Part shown: positions 32,972 to 40,818 of the stretch, piece by piece | How positions within the stretch are numbered: the first letter of the stretch is position 1 | How the letters are laid out: each line of letters opens with the position of its first letter | Source of the DNA: Laceyella tengchongensis | GTDB lineage: Bacteria > Bacillota > Bacilli > Thermoactinomycetales > Thermoactinomycetaceae | Direction of reading: 5' to 3' | NCBI RefSeq assembly: GCF_900182735.1 | Contig: NZ_FXTU01000003.1 | Location: 1-64,000, forward strand | DNA length: 64,000 bases | Translations under genes and position numbers: made by a program | Notes under the pieces: model-generated | Database searches by the model: none | The model's input: the letters and a program-made list of their open reading frames with translations, nothing else | Told to the model about the DNA's origin: nothing

Positions 32972-34264
32972 GTGCTAACTACGATTAAAGATGTAGCCGC
33001 ACATGTTGGCCAGGAGGTCAAATTGGGCGGTTGGCTATATAATAAGCGCTCAAGCGGAAAGATCCAATTCCTGCAATTGCGTGATGGCACCGGGTTTATT
33101 CAGGGCGTGTTGGTGAAGAGCCAAGTCGCTCCGGAAGTATGGGAAGACGCGAGCAAATTGACGCAAGAAAGCTCCCTGTACGTGACCGGGACAGTTCGGC
33201 AAGATGACCGGGCGCCAAGCGGATTTGAGCTCGATGTGAAACATGTGGAAATCATTCAAGTGGCGGAGGAGTATCCGATTACTAAAAAAGAGCATGGTGT
33301 CGACTTCTTGATGGACCATCGCCACTTGTGGTTGCGTACGCCGCGCCAACGCGCGATCCTTACCATCCGCGCGGAAATCATCCGGGCCATTCAAGAATTC
33401 CTTGATCAAAAGGGATTCACCTTGGTCGACCCGCCAGTGTTGACGCCTTCTTCTTGCGAAGGGACGACCAACCTTTTCCACACCAAATATTTCGATGAAG
33501 ACGCGTTTCTCACGCAAAGCGGCCAGCTTTACATGGAAGCGGCGGCTATGGCTTTGCGCAATGTATATTCTTTCGGCCCCACGTTCCGTGCCGAAAAGTC
33601 GAAAACGCGCCGCCATTTGATTGAGTTCTGGATGATCGAACCGGAAATGGCTTTCGTCGAACATGAGCAAAGCTTGGAAATCCAAGAACAGATGCTCAGC
33701 TATGTGGTGCAGCAAGTGCTGAAAAATTGTGAGCGTGAATTGAAAACACTGGATCGGGATATCAGCAAATTGGAAAAAGTGCAGGCGCCTTTCCCACGGA
33801 TTACCTATGATGAAGCGGTTGAGCTATTGCATCGGGAAGGGTTTACCGATTTCAAGTGGGGTGAAGACTTTGGCGCACCTCATGAAACGAAAATCGCCGA
33901 AAGCTTCGACAAACCTGTTTTCATCACGCATTATCCGACAGAGATCAAAGCTTTCTACATGAAACCAGATCCCAACCGCCCAGAAGTAGTATTGTGCGCC
34001 GATTTGATCGCTCCGGAAGGATATGGGGAAATCATCGGCGGAAGCCAACGGATTGACGATCCTGCCTTGATGGAAGAGCGTTATGCCGCGCATAACCTGC
34101 CGCTTGAGGCATACCAATGGTACCTGGATTTGCGCAAATATGGTAGCGTACCGCACTCTGGCTTCGGATTGGGCTTGGAACGGACCGTTGCCTGGATCTG
34201 CGGCTTAGACCATGTGCGTGAGACGATTCCATTCCCACGCATGTTGAACCGACTGTATCCGTAA
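32972..34264 (+). CDS. asnS: asparaginyl-tRNA synthetase
   Basis: 430 residues; charges tRNA-Asn with asparagine. An N-terminal OB-fold anticodon domain (GWLYNKRSSGKIQFLQLRDG) is followed by the class II catalytic core: DPPVLTPSSCEGTTNLF, motif 2 (FGPTFRAEKSKTRRHLIEFW) and motif 3 (GFGLGLERTVAWICGL). The MEAAAMAL stretch and lack of the Asp-specific insertion fit AsnRS. GTG 32972 is preceded by GGGATGGGGG. It precedes a dnaD gene, an arrangement seen in many Bacilli. Confidence 0.96.
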   Translation: MLTTIKDVAAHVGQEVKLGGWLYNKRSSGKIQFLQLRDGTGFIQGVLVKSQVAPEVWEDASKLTQESSLYVTGTVRQDDRAPSGFELDVKHVEIIQVAEEYPITKKEHGVDFLMDHRHLWLRTPRQRAILTIRAEIIRAIQEFLDQKGFTLVDPPVLTPSSCEGTTNLFHTKYFDEDAFLTQSGQLYMEAAAMALRNVYSFGPTFRAEKSKTRRHLIEFWMIEPEMAFVEHEQSLEIQEQMLSYVVQQVLKNCERELKTLDRDISKLEKVQAPFPRITYDEAVELLHREGFTDFKWGEDFGAPHETKIAESFDKPVFITHYPTEIKAFYMKPDPNRPEVVLCADLIAPEGYGEIIGGSQRIDDPALMEERYAAHNLPLEAYQWYLDLRKYGSVPHSGFGLGLERTVAWICGLDHVRETIPFPRMLNRLYP

Positions 34265-34326
34265 TAGGAGATCCCGGCGCCCTCCCGGTCGAACTTTAGG
34301 CGGGCGAGGGGACGTGCATCGCTTGT

Positions 34327-34378
34327 AAAAGCCATTTTTTCACCGCCGTTCGTTGTGGGGAAAAATGGCTTTTCGCAT
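34327..34378 (+). terminator. asnS terminator
   Basis: AAAAGCCATTTTT (34327-34339) pairs with AAAAATGGCTTTT (34361-34373), loop of 21 nt, ending in TTTT. Confidence 0.75.
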
Positions 34379-34532
34379 TGCGGGCTTAGCGGTCGAATGT
34401 CCGATGATAAGAGATTTATTGTGGTGCCAGGCACTTGATACGGAAATCTTTCAACGTTTTTTTTCGTTTTTCAAGTCTATATCTGATTATCCGTGCGTGA
34501 TATAGTAAAGTGGATAAGTGAGGTGGATGAAC

Positions 34533-35264
34533 ATGGATCGAAAAGGATCAGTGCAGACCGCTCTCGTTCATCTCCTTGAACAAGGTTCGCTTTCTCTGCC
34601 TGTGCTGTTGTTGACGGAATATAAGCGGGTAGGTTTGACAGAGCCGCAAGTGATGCTGATGATCCATATCATGCTCTATCAGCAAAAAGAACATAAGGCG
34701 TTTCCGACGGCAAGCGAATTGTCTGAACGCATGAACATGACAAAAGAACAGATCGTCGGCTTGATTGAGCAGTTAGTACGGGGCGGCTTTTTGCATATTG
34801 ATGATGAAGTGAATGAATACGGGTTGCGCAGCGAACGGTTTTCATTGACGCCGCTGTATCAGCAACTAGTCTCTTCCTATATCGCCAAGGAAGAGGAAGA
34901 CACTTCAACTAGCGAGGAATCCTATCAATTTATCTTCCGTTTGTTTGAACAAGAATTTGGCAGAGCCTTGTCTCCCATGGAGTGCCAAATGTTGGCGCGG
35001 TGGCTGAGTGAAGATGGACACCGGGAAGAACTGATTGAAGCCGCGTTGCGCGAAGCCGTGTTTTGCGGCAAATTGAATTTCCGCTATATTGACCGGATTT
35101 TGTTTGAGTGGCAGCGCAACCAAGTCCGCACAGCAGAAGATGCTGTGGAATATTCCCGTAAATTCAGACAAAAAGGGATGCTGTACCAAACCAACGTGCA
35201 AGAGAGAGCTTCTACGCGGCCCAATGGCTTTTCATTTTATAACTGGGTGAACCAAGAACAGTAA
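34533..35264 (+). CDS. dnaD: DnaD-domain replication protein
   Basis: 243 residues. The N-terminal winged-helix domain (~25-110, TEPQVMLMIHIMLYQQKEHKAFPTASELSERM) and the C-terminal DnaD domain (~135-215, FRLFEQEFGRALSPMECQM ... IDRILFEWQRNQVRTAEDAVEY) are clear. DnaD helps load helicase at oriC and at stalled forks. Start ATG 34533 lies 6 nt after AGGTGG. The usual neighbour nth (endonuclease III) is absent; amt follows instead. Confidence 0.93.
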   Translation: MDRKGSVQTALVHLLEQGSLSLPVLLLTEYKRVGLTEPQVMLMIHIMLYQQKEHKAFPTASELSERMNMTKEQIVGLIEQLVRGGFLHIDDEVNEYGLRSERFSLTPLYQQLVSSYIAKEEEDTSTSEESYQFIFRLFEQEFGRALSPMECQMLARWLSEDGHREELIEAALREAVFCGKLNFRYIDRILFEWQRNQVRTAEDAVEYSRKFRQKGMLYQTNVQERASTRPNGFSFYNWVNQEQ

Positions 35265-35280
35265 ATGATGAAGAAACTGA

Positions 35281-35319
35281 CCGGCATGCCGAAAGTGATC
35301 GGCAAGGCTGGTTTTTTAT
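35281..35319 (+). terminator. dnaD terminator
   Basis: An imperfect stem ACCGGCATGCCG / CGGCAAGGCTGGT (about 35280-35312) runs into TTTTTTATTTT. Confidence 0.7.
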
Positions 35320-35336
35320 TTTCTGCTTGATTTATA

Positions 35337-35415
35337 TGTCATATTATCTGACATAAATATGGTTAGGAGATACTTCACATGTTATTATGCCCTTAAGATG
35401 TTAATTAACATGACA
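35337..35415 (+). promoter_or_regulatory. two GlnR/TnrA-type boxes upstream of amt
   Basis: TGTCATATTATCTGACA (35337-35353) and TGTTAATTAACATGACA (35399-35415) both match TGTNA-N7-TNACA at every fixed position. They are 62 bp apart, about six helical turns. This is the binding site shared by the nitrogen regulators GlnR and TnrA, so amt should respond to nitrogen limitation. Confidence 0.82.
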
Positions 35416-35432
35416 TGAAGGGGCGTGCGAAT

Positions 35433-36707
35433 ATGTCAGCCATGTTGGCAGTAGATGGCGTTTGGGTGATGTTGTCTGCCATTCTCGTCTTATTTATGCA
35501 AGCGGGATTTGTATTGTTGGAAGCCGGGGCCACACGGATGAAAAATGCAGGTCATATTGGCAAACAATTGCTCGGGTTTTCAGTAGCCGCGTTGACTTTC
35601 TGGGCTGTAGGTTACGGGCTGACTTTTGGTGAGGGGTCATGGATTGGCCATACGGGTTGGTTTCTTGATCTGCCGGAGGAGAAAGGCGCTATACCAAATG
35701 AACTTTCGTTTCTGTTTCAGCTTTCCTTTGCGGCGGTTTCCTTGGCCATCGCTTGGGGTGGCTTTGCTGAACGAGCAAAATTAAGTGTGTATCTGATTTT
35801 TGCCTTCATCTATACCGTGGCCATTTACCCGGTGGTCGGGCACTGGATTTGGGGCGCGGAAGGCTGGTTGCACAGCTTGGGTAAACAAGATTTCGCTGGA
35901 TCAACGGTCGTTCATTTGCAAGGGGGCGTCGCGGCGCTGGTCGCCACGCTGATGTTGAAACCGCGTTTAGGCAAATACAACCGCGACGGTTCATCCAATG
36001 TGATTCCAGGACACAACCAAGTTTATTCCGTATTGGGCGTGCTGATCATTTGGCTGGGTTGGTTCGGTTTTAATCCAGGAAGTACGCTTAGCGCGCAAGA
36101 CGGATTTTATGGGTATGTGGCGCTGACTACGGTGTTGGCCGCGGCGGCAGGGGTTTTGGCGGCCTATTGCACCTCGCTCCTGTTGACGGGAAAAGCGGAA
36201 ATTCCAGCTATCTTAAACGGAGTGCTGGCCGCTTTGGTTGCGATCACTGCCGCGTGTGCGTTCGTGGAGGCTTGGGCGGCGGTGGTAATCGGATTGGTGG
36301 CTGGTTCCCTGACCACATACACTGCTGTCTATTTCGACAAAAAAGGCGTTGATGATCCTGTGTTTGCTTTCTCCGTCCATGGCATTGCTGGAATTTGGGG
36401 CAGTCTGTCCACGGGGTTATTCGCTTCGCCGCGTTTGGTGGAGAAAGTGGGGATCGGCAAAGCGGGATTGTTCTATGACGGTGGATTCAGTCAATTGGGT
36501 GTGCAATTGGTTGGCGTGGTCGTGGCGGCTTTGTATGTTGCCTTGGTTACTTTTATTGCACTTTGGATATTGGATAAAACCATGGGGCTCCGCGTGTCGA
36601 AGGAAGATGAACTGAAGGGGTTGGATATCAGTGAACATGGTAGTTACAGCTATCCTGAACATGTGATGTTCATGAGACATGAGGAAGAGATACGGCGGGT
36701 GATGTAA
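35433..36707 (+). CDS. amt: ammonium transporter
   Basis: 424 residues, Amt/MEP/Rh family, about 11 membrane helices. Signature parts are FMQAGFVLLEAGATRMKNAGHI, AERAKLSVYLIFAFIYT, DFAGSTVVHLQGGVAALVA (first pore His), FGFNPGSTLSA and DDPVFAFSVHGIAGIWGSLSTGLFA (second pore His). The start ATG 35433 is 9 nt after GAAGGGG; ATG 35415 overlaps a regulatory box. No glnK (PII) gene follows, unlike many amt operons. Confidence 0.95.
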   Translation: MSAMLAVDGVWVMLSAILVLFMQAGFVLLEAGATRMKNAGHIGKQLLGFSVAALTFWAVGYGLTFGEGSWIGHTGWFLDLPEEKGAIPNELSFLFQLSFAAVSLAIAWGGFAERAKLSVYLIFAFIYTVAIYPVVGHWIWGAEGWLHSLGKQDFAGSTVVHLQGGVAALVATLMLKPRLGKYNRDGSSNVIPGHNQVYSVLGVLIIWLGWFGFNPGSTLSAQDGFYGYVALTTVLAAAAGVLAAYCTSLLLTGKAEIPAILNGVLAALVAITAACAFVEAWAAVVIGLVAGSLTTYTAVYFDKKGVDDPVFAFSVHGIAGIWGSLSTGLFASPRLVEKVGIGKAGLFYDGGFSQLGVQLVGVVVAALYVALVTFIALWILDKTMGLRVSKEDELKGLDISEHGSYSYPEHVMFMRHEEEIRRVM

Positions 36708-36709
36708 TC

Positions 36710-36737
36710 AACATGGGTAAACCCCATGTTTTTTTGT
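36710..36737. terminator. terminator between convergent genes
   Basis: AACATGGG (36710-36717)/CCCATGTT (36723-36730) followed by TTTTTTG; ends amt. Confidence 0.85.
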
Positions 36738-36770
36738 TTGGTTATGTAAATGGCGGGTAAGCTGGTTTTC

Positions 36771-37349
36771 TCAGGGTTTCTTTTCCAAGAGAGCGGCGAT
36801 ATCGAATGTCCGTTTGAGCAGTTCAACTAGATGGGGTTCGATTACCTGTTTGAGGGCGGCAAAGGGATCATCCTCCTTGAAAATACGGGAATGCGCAACC
36901 GTCTCAACTAATTCGTCCGGGTCAAAAAAGAACTGAACCCCTCCCTCTTCTTGTGCTTCGTCCAATGTTTCCACAAATGCATCGTCTTCCAACTTCGCGT
37001 AATCTTCCATTGTATGCAGGTCAGCGCATCGCAAAGAGAATGTTTCATCTTTGAAATTGGCTACGGTAAGCATGACGGCGCCGTCGCTTTCCCTATTGTC
37101 TACAAACTCGACACGCGCGACAAACGGTTCGATTTGTGGTTTAACCTCTTCGCTGATTTGGGCGAATAAGTTGAAAAGCGCGTCGGCATGGTCAATCCAT
37201 TTGTTGTTGATGTTCGCTTTTTTTAGTTCTTTTTGTATCTGTCGCTTGTAGTTCTCTACTTGCGAAGACACAAACTCCTCAAAAATCGTTCCTTCGGCTT
37301 TGGCTTTGATTTCCGCTAATCTTTCCAACACCTTCCACACCGCCCGCAT
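36771..37349 (-). CDS. hypothetical acidic protein
   Basis: About 192 residues from ATG 37349; the frame is open further upstream into the start of ku on the other strand, so the start is uncertain and no strong ribosome binding site is visible. The protein is soluble: a helical N-terminal half (VWKVLERLAEIKAKAEG, a basic stretch KRQIQKELKKANINNKW) and an acidic C-terminal half (MEDYAKLEDDAFVETLDEAQEEGG). I do not recognise the family. It is divergent from and possibly overlapping ku, sharing its upstream region. Confidence 0.6.
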   Translation of the reverse strand: MRAVWKVLERLAEIKAKAEGTIFEEFVSSQVENYKRQIQKELKKANINNKWIDHADALFNLFAQISEEVKPQIEPFVARVEFVDNRESDGAVMLTVANFKDETFSLRCADLHTMEDYAKLEDDAFVETLDEAQEEGGVQFFFDPDELVETVAHSRIFKEDDPFAALKQVIEPHLVELLKRTFDIAALLEKKP

Positions 37350-37461
37350 CTCAATTTGGATATAGGGTGGCCTGGCGAAAAAGCCTTTATGCGTTGGGGC
37401 GCTGAGTGATTCAGGAATAGGTTGGAGAACATAAGTGAAAAGAGCGAAAGGGTGGATGTCC

Positions 37462-38343
37462 ATGCGATCCATGTGGAAAGGGAGCATCAGTTTTGGATTG
37501 GTCAATATTCCCGTCAGCCTGTACAAGGCAACGGAAGACCACAAGACCAGCTTCCGCAGTTTGCATGAAAAGTGTAAGCACCCAATTCAATACAAAAAAT
37601 GGTGCCCGGTCTGTGACCGTGAAGTGGGATCTAAAGAGGTGATTCGCGGTTATGAATACGCTCCAGGCAACTATGTCATCATCACCGACGACGACATCAA
37701 CGAATTGCCTTTGCCCACCTTGCGCACGATTGAGATTCTTCATTTCACAGACAAAGATAGCATTGATCCCGTTTTCTATGAGAAGTCATACTATCTGGGG
37801 CCTGGAGAATATGGAGGGAAGCCGTACAAGCTGTTGCATGAAGCAATGAACCGGACAGGGAAGGTGGCAGTCGCCAAAGTTGCGTTTCGCACTAGTGAGC
37901 ATCTGGCGGTTATTCGAGTCCACAAAGATTGCCTCTTGCTGAACATCATTCATTATCCGGCTGAAGTGAGAGCGGTTGAGGGCGTGCCCGGCATCGAGGG
38001 GATTGCGGCAACAGAGGTGAGTGAAGCGGAATTGGAGATGGCCACCAAATTGATAGAGGAAATCAGCAAGAATTTTGGTGACGATTATAAGAGCAACTAC
38101 GAAGAAGCACTAAAAGAGTTGATTCAAGCTAAAATTCAAAACAAGGAAATCGAAGAGCCAGATGTTGCGCCGCGAACAGACAATGTGGTCGATTTGATGG
38201 AAGCGTTGCAACGTAGCTTGAATGCGTCCAAAGTAGCACCGACAATGACAGACCCGGGGATGGGGACGGAGGCGCGAAGGGCGGCTGGAACTGAAACCGG
38301 TCCGGCGGCGACCCCGACACCGCGCCGGAGACGGAAGGTGTAA
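37462..38343 (+). CDS. ku: Ku DNA end-binding protein
   Basis: 293 residues; homodimeric ring that binds double-strand break ends and recruits LigD in bacterial NHEJ. Start MRSMWKGSISFGLVNIPVSLYKA matches Ku N-termini; ATG 37462 follows AAAGGGTGG. The zinc-like CPVCDREV and KGYEYAPGNYV motifs, and a Lys/Arg-rich tail (TPTPRRRRKV) typical of long Ku C-termini are present. ligD is usually adjacent but is not in this window. A 14-bp stem (38355-38368/38382-38395) follows the gene. Confidence 0.94.
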   Translation: MRSMWKGSISFGLVNIPVSLYKATEDHKTSFRSLHEKCKHPIQYKKWCPVCDREVGSKEVIRGYEYAPGNYVIITDDDINELPLPTLRTIEILHFTDKDSIDPVFYEKSYYLGPGEYGGKPYKLLHEAMNRTGKVAVAKVAFRTSEHLAVIRVHKDCLLLNIIHYPAEVRAVEGVPGIEGIAATEVSEAELEMATKLIEEISKNFGDDYKSNYEEALKELIQAKIQNKEIEEPDVAPRTDNVVDLMEALQRSLNASKVAPTMTDPGMGTEARRAAGTETGPAATPTPRRRRKV

Positions 38344-38354
38344 TCACGAGCGAT

Positions 38355-38395
38355 GCGTTAACCCCTTTGACGTCTTTTTGGAAAGGGGTTAACGC
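38355..38395 (+). repeat. long perfect hairpin after ku
   Basis: GCGTTAACCCCTTT (38355-38368) and AAAGGGGTTAACGC (38382-38395) form a perfect 14-bp stem with a 13-nt loop containing CTTTTTGG. No T-run follows on either side, so it is not a classical terminator, although it may protect or end the ku transcript. Confidence 0.55.
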
Positions 38396-38399
38396 GCAT

Positions 38400-38612
38400 G
38401 AAAAAAACATTGTAGCGCTAAATGAGCATGGCGAATGGTTGTTATACCGAAAAGAAGGTTTTATGCTGACCAATGATTTGGACTTTCGTTAAAAATCGCG
38501 CTTGCGTGACTTGTATGAACAATATAAACTCCGGGTCCGCCGTTGCTTAAAAAGGAACTACGACGAATTTCGCTTTTTGTTTCGTAATTTCCAAGGATTG
38601 AAAAAGCGTTGA
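38400..38612 (+). pseudogene. small gene remnant with an in-frame stop
   Basis: One frame reads 30 codons (… NEHGEWLLYRKEGFMLTNDLDFR), a TAA at 38490-38492, then 39 more codons (KSRLRDLYEQYKLRVRRCLKRN … FQGLKKR) to TGA 38610-38612. Both halves have protein-like composition, suggesting a single ~70-codon gene broken by one nonsense change. No ribosome binding site is visible at its 5' end, and the frame stays open back into the hairpin. Family not recognised. Confidence 0.35.
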
Positions 38613-38664
38613 CTAGGGTATTTATAGGATGTAGAAAAATACGCAATATTGGGAGTGGTTATTT

Positions 38665-39447
38665 ATGACGTTGAAAATGCATGAATTGTTTTGCAAGCGA
38701 ATTGGGTTTCCCGTCGACGAAAAAGTCATATTTGAAGCCTTGGGACGAATTCTAGAAAAGACAGCGACGACCATCCCTTTCGAAAATTTGTGCGTCATCC
38801 GCAAGGACAGGAATGCTATCACCAAGGAGAATTTGATCAACAAAGTGTTGGTGAGAAATGAAGGCGGCCTGTGTTATGAATTAAACACGCTTTTTTATTA
38901 TTTCTTGTTGGAGCATGGGTTTAATGCCATCATGGTCAAGGGGGCGGTGTACAACACCGAAATGCAAGACTTTGAGGAAGTGGGGAGAACGCATGCCGTC
39001 ATCTTATTGACACATGAAGGAAAAACCTATCTAGTGGACACCGGATTCGGGGGAAATCTGCCCTTGCGCCCTGTACCAATGAGCGGTGAGGCCGTCACGT
39101 CGCCGAATGGGGAGTTTCGGGTGGAACAAATGGATACCGAATACGGTGATCATGTTTTGAAAATAAAAATAAAGCATACCGACAAGGATTGGCGGATCGG
39201 TTATGCGTTTGATTCCAAACACCCGGTGCAGAAGGCTGAAGAATTGGAAGAGATCCAAACCATCATCGCCGAACACGAAAAATCACCCTTTAACAAAAAG
39301 CCGTTAATCACTCGATTGACGGAAAGGGGAAGGTTGACGTTAACAGAAGGTTCCTTCACGCGGTGGGTTGACGGACAGGCGACGAAAGAAGAGATTGATC
39401 AGGAAACTTTCAATGAATTGGCCAAACGGCACTTTGGTATCAGCTAG
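38665..39447 (+). CDS. nat: arylamine N-acetyltransferase
   Basis: 260 residues of the NAT family. The catalytic triad is intact: Cys70 (EGGLCYELN), His110 (GRTHAVIL) and Asp125 (LVDTGFGG). It transfers acetyl from acetyl-CoA to arylamines or hydrazines in the cytosol. ATG 38665 follows GGGAGTGG. The C-terminal domain (FTRWVDGQATKEEIDQETF) is complete. Confidence 0.94.
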   Translation: MTLKMHELFCKRIGFPVDEKVIFEALGRILEKTATTIPFENLCVIRKDRNAITKENLINKVLVRNEGGLCYELNTLFYYFLLEHGFNAIMVKGAVYNTEMQDFEEVGRTHAVILLTHEGKTYLVDTGFGGNLPLRPVPMSGEAVTSPNGEFRVEQMDTEYGDHVLKIKIKHTDKDWRIGYAFDSKHPVQKAEELEEIQTIIAEHEKSPFNKKPLITRLTERGRLTLTEGSFTRWVDGQATKEEIDQETFNELAKRHFGIS

Positions 39448-39506
39448 GTCGCCGATACGCAGGAAGGCCGGTTGCTGCGGGTGTCAGCAAACTGGGCAGA
39501 AGGGAA

Positions 39507-39546
39507 AATGACTTGAGGAGCTATGCCGACTCAAGTCATTTTTTGT
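39507..39546. terminator. terminator between convergent genes
   Basis: AATGACTTGAG (39507-39517)/CTCAAGTCATT (39530-39540) followed by TTTTG; ends nat. The stop region of the convergent GNAT gene overlaps the stem. Confidence 0.85.
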
Positions 39547-40096
39547 TGTTTTCCTCAATCTTCTTCGTTAATGATGGCGAGATGCACATGATCTTCCCAT
39601 TTTCCGTTAATCCGCACATTTTTTTATTGATGCCTTCGGTGTGGAATCCCGCTTTTTTCAAGACTTGGATTGAACCGAGGTTATGGGGCATCACTCCTGC
39701 TTCAATCCGGTGTAATTTCAGTTCATTGAAGGCATAGGAGACGACAAGGCGGACGGCCTCGGTCATATAGCCTTTGCCGTTGTGACGTTTATCCAGATAA
39801 TACCCGATCCAGCAACTCTGCAAGTGATGTCGCATCACTTCTGAAAGGGTGATTTTGCCGATCAATTCCCCGTTTTTCGCCAGGAAGATCCCAAACCAGT
39901 ATTCCAGATCGTCAGCTTTTCTTTTTTCCATTTGCTTGAGCAGTTCCTGTTGCCTTTGCACAGTGTAAAACGCTTCGTCGCGCAAGGGGGTGTATGCTTG
40001 AAAAAAATCGCGGTTTTCCGTTTCGAGACGCGCCAAAGTCGGAGCGTCACCAACTTCTAGCATTCGGACGAAGATTTCTTTCCCTTTTAATTCCAT
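39536..40096 (-). CDS. RimJ/YdaF-type GNAT acetyltransferase
   Basis: 186 residues with the RimJ/RimL-like arrangement: IFVRMLEVGDAPTLARLE, WIGYYLDKRHNGKGYMTEAVRLVVSYAFNEL as the acetyl-CoA loop, and HRIEAGVMPHNLGSIQVLKKAGFHTEG. Likely acetylates a protein N-terminus or a small amine. AGGAGGTATAGCAA precedes ATG 40096. It is a single gene with its own region. Confidence 0.9.
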   Translation of the reverse strand: MELKGKEIFVRMLEVGDAPTLARLETENRDFFQAYTPLRDEAFYTVQRQQELLKQMEKRKADDLEYWFGIFLAKNGELIGKITLSEVMRHHLQSCWIGYYLDKRHNGKGYMTEAVRLVVSYAFNELKLHRIEAGVMPHNLGSIQVLKKAGFHTEGINKKMCGLTENGKIMCISPSLTKKIEENNKK

Positions 40097-40135
40097 TTGC
40101 TATACCTCCTCGTTGATGCCCCAAACACTCGTCCT

Positions 40136-40170
40136 AGATAAAAAAACGCCACAGGTTGGCCCTGTGGCGT
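40136..40170 (-). terminator. terminator on the minus strand
   Basis: AACGCCACAG/CTGTGGCGTT (40144-40153 with 40161-40170), preceded on the plus strand by AAAAAAA, so it ends transcription coming from the small minus-strand gene at 40248-40376. Confidence 0.8.
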
Positions 40171-40247
40171 TGGTATTGCGATATGCGAAACCACGGGGCT
40201 AACGACCCGTGGCGTGTGATCCATCCTTCATTTTATAAACTTTCTGA

Positions 40248-40376
40248 TCAAAGGATGACGAGTCGTTGGCAAGCTTTATTTTTAGACAGACTGATCCCGT
40301 GATTAGAAAGATTGTAAAAAACAGCAGTCGAGTACCCAACCCCTTTGGACAAAAACGCCAGTGATTTCTTTTTCAT
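40248..40376 (-). CDS. 42-residue peptide gene
   Basis: ATG 40376 has an excellent ribosome binding site, AAAGGAGAG (40384-40392), 7 nt away, and a promoter further up (TTGCTT-17-TACAAT, plus strand 40408-40436). A terminator follows at 40136-40170, so this is a complete tiny transcription unit. The peptide is basic (MKKKSLAFLSKG at the N-terminus, KNKACQRLVIL at the end) with a middle hydrophobic/aromatic stretch (YSTAVFYNL) and one cysteine. It could be a signalling, antimicrobial or toxin-type peptide. Family not recognised. Confidence 0.6.
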   Translation of the reverse strand: MKKKSLAFLSKGVGYSTAVFYNLSNHGISLSKNKACQRLVIL

Positions 40377-40407
40377 GTGGGTACTCTCCTTTCGCTGGTT
40401 TATCCGT

Positions 40408-40436
40408 ATTGTAGCATTTACTATTTTCGCAAGCAA
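40408..40436 (-). promoter_or_regulatory. promoter of the 42-residue peptide gene
   Basis: Read on the minus strand: TTGCTT (40436-40431), 17 bp, TACAAT (40413-40408). Confidence 0.65.
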
Positions 40437-40534
40437 CACGATTAATATTTTTAATATTATTCGGTGTAAATTGCAACCAAAGAAGGTTAAATGACTGAAT
40501 TTGTAGAAAATAAAAAAACGGAGGTGAAAGCGGG

Positions 40535-40570
40535 ATGAAATATCTGTATGGCGAACCGCCACAAGCTTAA
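40535..40570 (+). CDS. possible 11-residue peptide (MKYLYGEPPQA)
   Basis: CGGAGGTGAAAGCGGG precedes ATG 40535; the GGAGGTGA core ends 7 nt before the ATG. The frame stops after 11 codons. A ribosome binding site this good on so short a frame suggests a leader or signalling peptide, or the start of a deleted gene. Confidence 0.35.
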   Translation: MKYLYGEPPQA

Positions 40571-40665
40571 GGTTACATAATGATTAGTCGAAAAGCGCAC
40601 ACAGTCAATGGATGCCAATACACATAAGGCATTAGGCCCTTCCATTGCCAGGAGGGCTTATTTCA

Positions 40666-40755
40666 TTGAAGAAGTGGGAACGTCAGCCTGCTTCGTTTGG
40701 TAATCAGTATGAGTTTGAGATGCTATGTACGCTTCAAAAAGATGAATGCGAGTGA
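40666..40755 (+). CDS. possible 29-residue peptide
   Basis: AGGAGGG (40650-40656) lies 9 nt upstream of TTG 40666, which opens 29 codons (MKKWERQPASFGNQYEF …) ending in TGA 40753-40755. The product is charged with one cysteine near the end (MLCTLQKDECE has two). A CTGAGC/GCTCAG stem follows at about 40764-40782. Not recognised. Confidence 0.35.
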   Translation: MKKWERQPASFGNQYEFEMLCTLQKDECE

Positions 40756-40763
40756 TGAAAACG

Positions 40764-40795
40764 ACTGAGCTCATATGGCTCAGCCGTTCATTTCT
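40764..40795. terminator. weak hairpin after sodA
   Basis: CTGAGC and GCTCAG flank TCATATG; read on the minus strand it is followed by TCGTTTTC. It may terminate sodA. Confidence 0.45.
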
Positions 40796-40818
40796 GCGCT
40801 GGCGTAATTGGATGAAAG

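Noticed and set aside
36771..37544. Full-length 257-codon version of the hypothetical gene next to ku
   Set aside because: The first ~65 codons lie antisense to the ku start with no ribosome binding site; the shorter form is more likely.
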